A stretch of 7,533 bases of DNA, taken from positions 1 to 7,533 of the forward strand of contig CABUBH010000063.1 in NCBI GenBank assembly GCA_902489775.1, written 5' to 3'. Within the stretch, counting starts at the first letter, position 1. Each line of letters begins with the position of its first letter. The DNA is from an uncultured Collinsella sp. Lineage in GTDB: Bacteria > Actinomycetota > Coriobacteriia > Coriobacteriales > Coriobacteriaceae. The notes below the pieces were generated by a model. It worked only from the letters and a program-made list of their open reading frames with translations, ran no database searches and had not been told where the DNA came from. This document shows positions 4,875-7,533 of the stretch, one piece after another. The position numbers and the translations under genes were made by a program.

Positions 4875-6737
4875 ATGATTGAGTTGCTCAGGCGTTTTGG
4901 TGGTAAGTTTCGCCGGTATATGGTGATCGGCCCTGCGTGCAAGTTGATCGAAGTGATCTTTGACCTGCTGACGCCGCTCGTGATTGCCCAGATGATCGAC
5001 AAGGGCATCGGTGCGCACGATGTCAACGCCGTCGTCCACTACGGTATGCTGCTTGGCGCCATGGCCGTGATCGGCATCTCGTTTACGCTCGTTTGCCAAA
5101 AGATGGCGGCGCTCACCTCACAGGGCATGGGCACCGATATTCGCGGCGCGCTCTACGGGCACATCAACAAGCTGAGCTATGCTGAGCTCGACCGCTTTGG
5201 CACGCCGTCGCTCATCACCCGCATCACCAACGACGTTAACCAGGTCCAGCTCGCCGTGGCGCTGGGCGTGCGCATGCTCATCCGCTGGCCTTTCCTGGCG
5301 GTGGGCTCCATGGTTGCGGCCCTTGCCATCGACCTTAAGCTCGGCATTATCTTTTTGATCTGCACGCCCGCCATCGGCCTGGTGTTTTGGTTTGTCATGG
5401 CGCGCTGCATTCCGTACTACAAGCAGCTGCAGGCAAAGCTCGACCGCATCGCGCTTATCTGCCGCGAGGGCCTTTCGGGCGCCCGCGTGGTCCGTGCGTT
5501 TGTGCGCGAAGATCACGAGCGTGAGCGTTTTGCCCAGGCGGCCGACGATCAGGCACATGTCGCCATCGCGGTGGGCAAGCTCTCGTCGATTCTCAACCCC
5601 GTCACGTTTCTTGTGATGAACCTGGGCGTGTGCGCCATCCTGTGGGTGGGCGGCATTCAGGTCAACGTGGGCGAGCTCACGCAGGGCCAGGTTATGGCGT
5701 TTGTGAACTACATGACGCAGACGCTCACCTCCATCGTATATGTCGCCAACTTGGTCGTGGTCTTTACCAAGGCGAGCGCCAGCGCGTCGCGTATCAACGA
5801 GGTGCTCAATTGCGTGTCGAGTATTGCCGACGAGGGCAACCAGCCGGTCGCCCTGCCCGAGCCAAGTGCGGCGGGCGTCGCTGCCCCGGTCTCCGCGCTA
5901 AGCTTGAGCCATGCGAGCTTCTCCTTTGGTGCGGGTGCGGCCAACGCCGTCAACGACGTGACCCTGGAGCTGCCGCTGGGCAAGACGCTCGGCATAATCG
6001 GCGGCACGGGCAGCGGCAAGTCCACGCTCGTCTCGCTCATCCCGCGCCTGTACGATGCGAGCACCGGCAGCGTGAGCGTGATAGGCGCCGACGTGCGCAC
6101 CTGGCCGCTCGACCAGCTGCGCCGTGTGGTCGCGACCGTTCCGCAGCGCGCATCGCTGGTGAGCGGCTCCATCCGCAGCAACCTGACCTGGCGCGATGAA
6201 GCTGCGACCGACGAGGAGCTCTGGGCGGCACTCGACATGGCGCAGGCCAGCGAGTTCGTGCGCAACAAGCCGCAGGGCTTAGACGCCCCGGTCGAGGCGG
6301 GCGGCAAGAACTTTAGCGGTGGCCAGCGTCAGCGCCTGACTATCGCGCGTGCCTTGGTTGGTTCGCCTCAGATATTGATCATGGATGACTCCGCGTCGGC
6401 GCTCGACTTTAAGACCGACGCGGCGCTTCGCCATGCCATTCGCGAGCGCAGCATGCGCGGTGCCGCCAAGGGCGGGCTGCCGCTGACCACGGTGATTGTG
6501 AGCCAGCGCGTCTCGACCGTGCGCGATGCCGACGTGATCTGCGTGCTCGACCACGGCTCGGTTGCCGGCCTGGGCACACATGACGAGCTGTATGCAAGCT
6601 GCCAGCTCTACCGAGAGATCTGCCAGTCGCAGCTTCGCCGCGAGGAGCTCGAGGGCCGGCAGGGGGGTGCGGCGCCCGCGCCCACCCCAGGTGCCCCGAC
6701 CGCCCCTGCATCCGTCTGCGCAAAGGAGGGATGCTAA
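4875..6737 (+). CDS. ABC exporter half-transporter (membrane domain plus ATPase), degenerate-site subunit
   Basis: From the ATG at 4875 the product has 620 residues, a usual size for a type IV (ABC_membrane plus ABC_tran) exporter half. Residues about 15-310 carry the hydrophobic segments of a six-helix exporter core. The ATPase domain shows Walker A GGTGSGKST (376-384, Lys382), signature FSGGQ (480-484) and Walker B ILIMDD with Asp504. Asp505 stands where the catalytic Glu is expected, and Gln544 (VSQRVSTV) replaces the switch His. These changes are known in heterodimeric exporters such as TM287/288 and BmrCD, where this subunit forms the non-hydrolytic site. A Pro/Ala-rich tail of about 30 residues ends the protein. 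The next gene starts directly after the stop codon, so the two probably form one exporter. Substrate is unknown: drug, lipid or peptide are all possible. Confidence 0.95.
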   Translation: MIELLRRFGGKFRRYMVIGPACKLIEVIFDLLTPLVIAQMIDKGIGAHDVNAVVHYGMLLGAMAVIGISFTLVCQKMAALTSQGMGTDIRGALYGHINKLSYAELDRFGTPSLITRITNDVNQVQLAVALGVRMLIRWPFLAVGSMVAALAIDLKLGIIFLICTPAIGLVFWFVMARCIPYYKQLQAKLDRIALICREGLSGARVVRAFVREDHERERFAQAADDQAHVAIAVGKLSSILNPVTFLVMNLGVCAILWVGGIQVNVGELTQGQVMAFVNYMTQTLTSIVYVANLVVVFTKASASASRINEVLNCVSSIADEGNQPVALPEPSAAGVAAPVSALSLSHASFSFGAGAANAVNDVTLELPLGKTLGIIGGTGSGKSTLVSLIPRLYDASTGSVSVIGADVRTWPLDQLRRVVATVPQRASLVSGSIRSNLTWRDEAATDEELWAALDMAQASEFVRNKPQGLDAPVEAGGKNFSGGQRQRLTIARALVGSPQILIMDDSASALDFKTDAALRHAIRERSMRGAAKGGLPLTTVIVSQRVSTVRDADVICVLDHGSVAGLGTHDELYASCQLYREICQSQLRREELEGRQGGAAPAPTPGAPTAPASVCAKEGC

Positions 6738-7533
6738 ATGAATCCGTACACTTCCTCCGGTTCGGTCGCCACGATGACGGCCAACGTGTCCGGTAACGAT
6801 AGCCTCAACGACCTGGGCGACGGTCCGCGCCAGCCCGGCGACCCCGAGCGCTATCCCGTGGGTGCGGTGACTCGCCGTCTGATGGGCTACGTTCGTCCGC
6901 ATCGCATTTCGTTTGTTGCGTCGTTTGTGAGTGCCGCCATCTCCGTGATTCTGCAGCTCTACACGCCGATTCTCATCGGCGAGGCCATCGACCTTATCGT
7001 CGCTGCCGGTCAGGTGGACTTCGACGCGCTGCTGCCGCTCGTTACCAAACTTGCGCTCGTCGTGGTAGGTGCCGCGGCCTTCCAGTGGCTGCAGGGCTAC
7101 TGCGTCAACCGCCTGTCCTACGAAACGGTGCGCGACATGCGCGTGGAGGCGAGCGATAAGCTCAGTCGCATGCCGCTCAGCTTTATCGACAGCCATGCCC
7201 ACGGCGACCTTATGAGCCGCGTGGTCAACGACGTCGACCAGGTGGGCGACGGCCTGCTGCAGGGCTTCACCCAGCTCTTTACCGGCGTCATCACTATCGT
7301 GGGCACGCTCGCGTTTATGCTCTCCATCAACCTGACCATGACGCTCGTGGTGGTGCTCGTCACGCCGCTTTCCATCTTTGCGGCCGGCGCCATCGCCAAG
7401 CTCTCCAACAAGAGCTTTACGGCTCAGCAGCGCATTCAGGGCCAGCTTGGCGGCCATATCGAGGAGTATGTGGGCGAGCAAAAACTCGTGGACGCGTTTG
7501 CCTACGGCTCGCGCGCTCAGCAGCGCTTCGATG
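6738..7533 (+). CDS. ABC exporter half-transporter, partner subunit (3' partial)
   Basis: The ATG immediately follows the TAA of the preceding gene. A strong AGGAGG (6724-6729), located inside the last codons of that gene, precedes it by eight bases, so the two are co-transcribed and probably translationally coupled. The visible 265 residues are in frame to the window edge without a stop. A polar N-terminal extension of about 45 residues (MNPYTSSGSVATM...) is followed by the ABC exporter membrane domain. Hydrophobic helices lie near residues 57-82, 102-118 and 180-220, and the family-typical stretch MPLSFIDSHAHGDLMSRVVNDVDQV is present in sense (start at about residue 146). The ATPase domain is beyond the window. 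As the partner of a degenerate-site subunit it is expected to supply the intact Glu and His; this cannot be seen here. Confidence 0.93.
   Translation, partial: MNPYTSSGSVATMTANVSGNDSLNDLGDGPRQPGDPERYPVGAVTRRLMGYVRPHRISFVASFVSAAISVILQLYTPILIGEAIDLIVAAGQVDFDALLPLVTKLALVVVGAAAFQWLQGYCVNRLSYETVRDMRVEASDKLSRMPLSFIDSHAHGDLMSRVVNDVDQVGDGLLQGFTQLFTGVITIVGTLAFMLSINLTMTLVVVLVTPLSIFAAGAIAKLSNKSFTAQQRIQGQLGGHIEEYVGEQKLVDAFAYGSRAQQRFD

Noticed and set aside
6731..6796. ATG at 6731 as the start of a different reading frame at the ABC gene junction
   Set aside because: It lies one base after the ribosome binding sequence and its frame stops after about 20 codons; the ATG at 6738 has the right spacing and gives the ABC membrane domain.
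6279..7481. 400-codon open frame on the - strand opposite the two ABC genes
   Set aside because: It spans the junction of two well-supported ABC genes and has a His/Arg/Ala-biased composition typical of an antisense shadow.

Overview
The window looks like chromosomal DNA from a high-GC Gram-positive gut actinobacterium of the class Coriobacteriia. Collinsella is my best guess, from codon use, from the multi-repeat isopeptide-type surface protein, and from an LA-type sortase signal of the kind known in high-GC Gram-positives. The genus is inferred by recognition, not by a search.

Layout, left to right. (1) Positions 2-3130, + strand: the 3' part of a large wall-anchored surface protein. It has one Cna-B-like domain, six FctA/T-antigen-type isopeptide repeats, a Gly/Ser/Pro stalk, an MPDTG sorting motif, a membrane helix and an arginine tail. 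Its N-terminus lies outside the window. (2) Positions 3131-3669: a non-coding interval with a strong hairpin just after the stop codon, a good sigma-70-type promoter, the small SRP RNA (ffs, 3211-3330), a long near-perfect inverted repeat (28-bp perfect arms) that begins in the ffs T-tract, and a bidirectional terminator. (3) Positions 3670-4659, - strand: a secreted coiled-coil protein with signal peptide, Pro/Ser/Thr-rich linker and an LANTG sorting signal. (4) Positions 4660-4874: a divergent regulatory region with an extended -10 promoter for the coiled-coil gene and a probable promoter for the ABC genes; inverted repeats overlap both. (5) Positions 4875-7533, + strand: two ABC half-transporters in an operon, the second cut off by the window end. 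The first has the degenerate catalytic residues (D for E after Walker B, Q for the switch His) that mark heterodimeric exporters, so the two products probably form one exporter with a single competent ATP site.

Two sortase substrates with different pentapeptides (MPDTG and LANTG) flank the SRP RNA gene, but no sortase is encoded here. The most unexplained structure is the foldback element downstream of ffs. I see no clear previously undescribed multi-gene system; most of the content is recognisable surface, export and housekeeping function.
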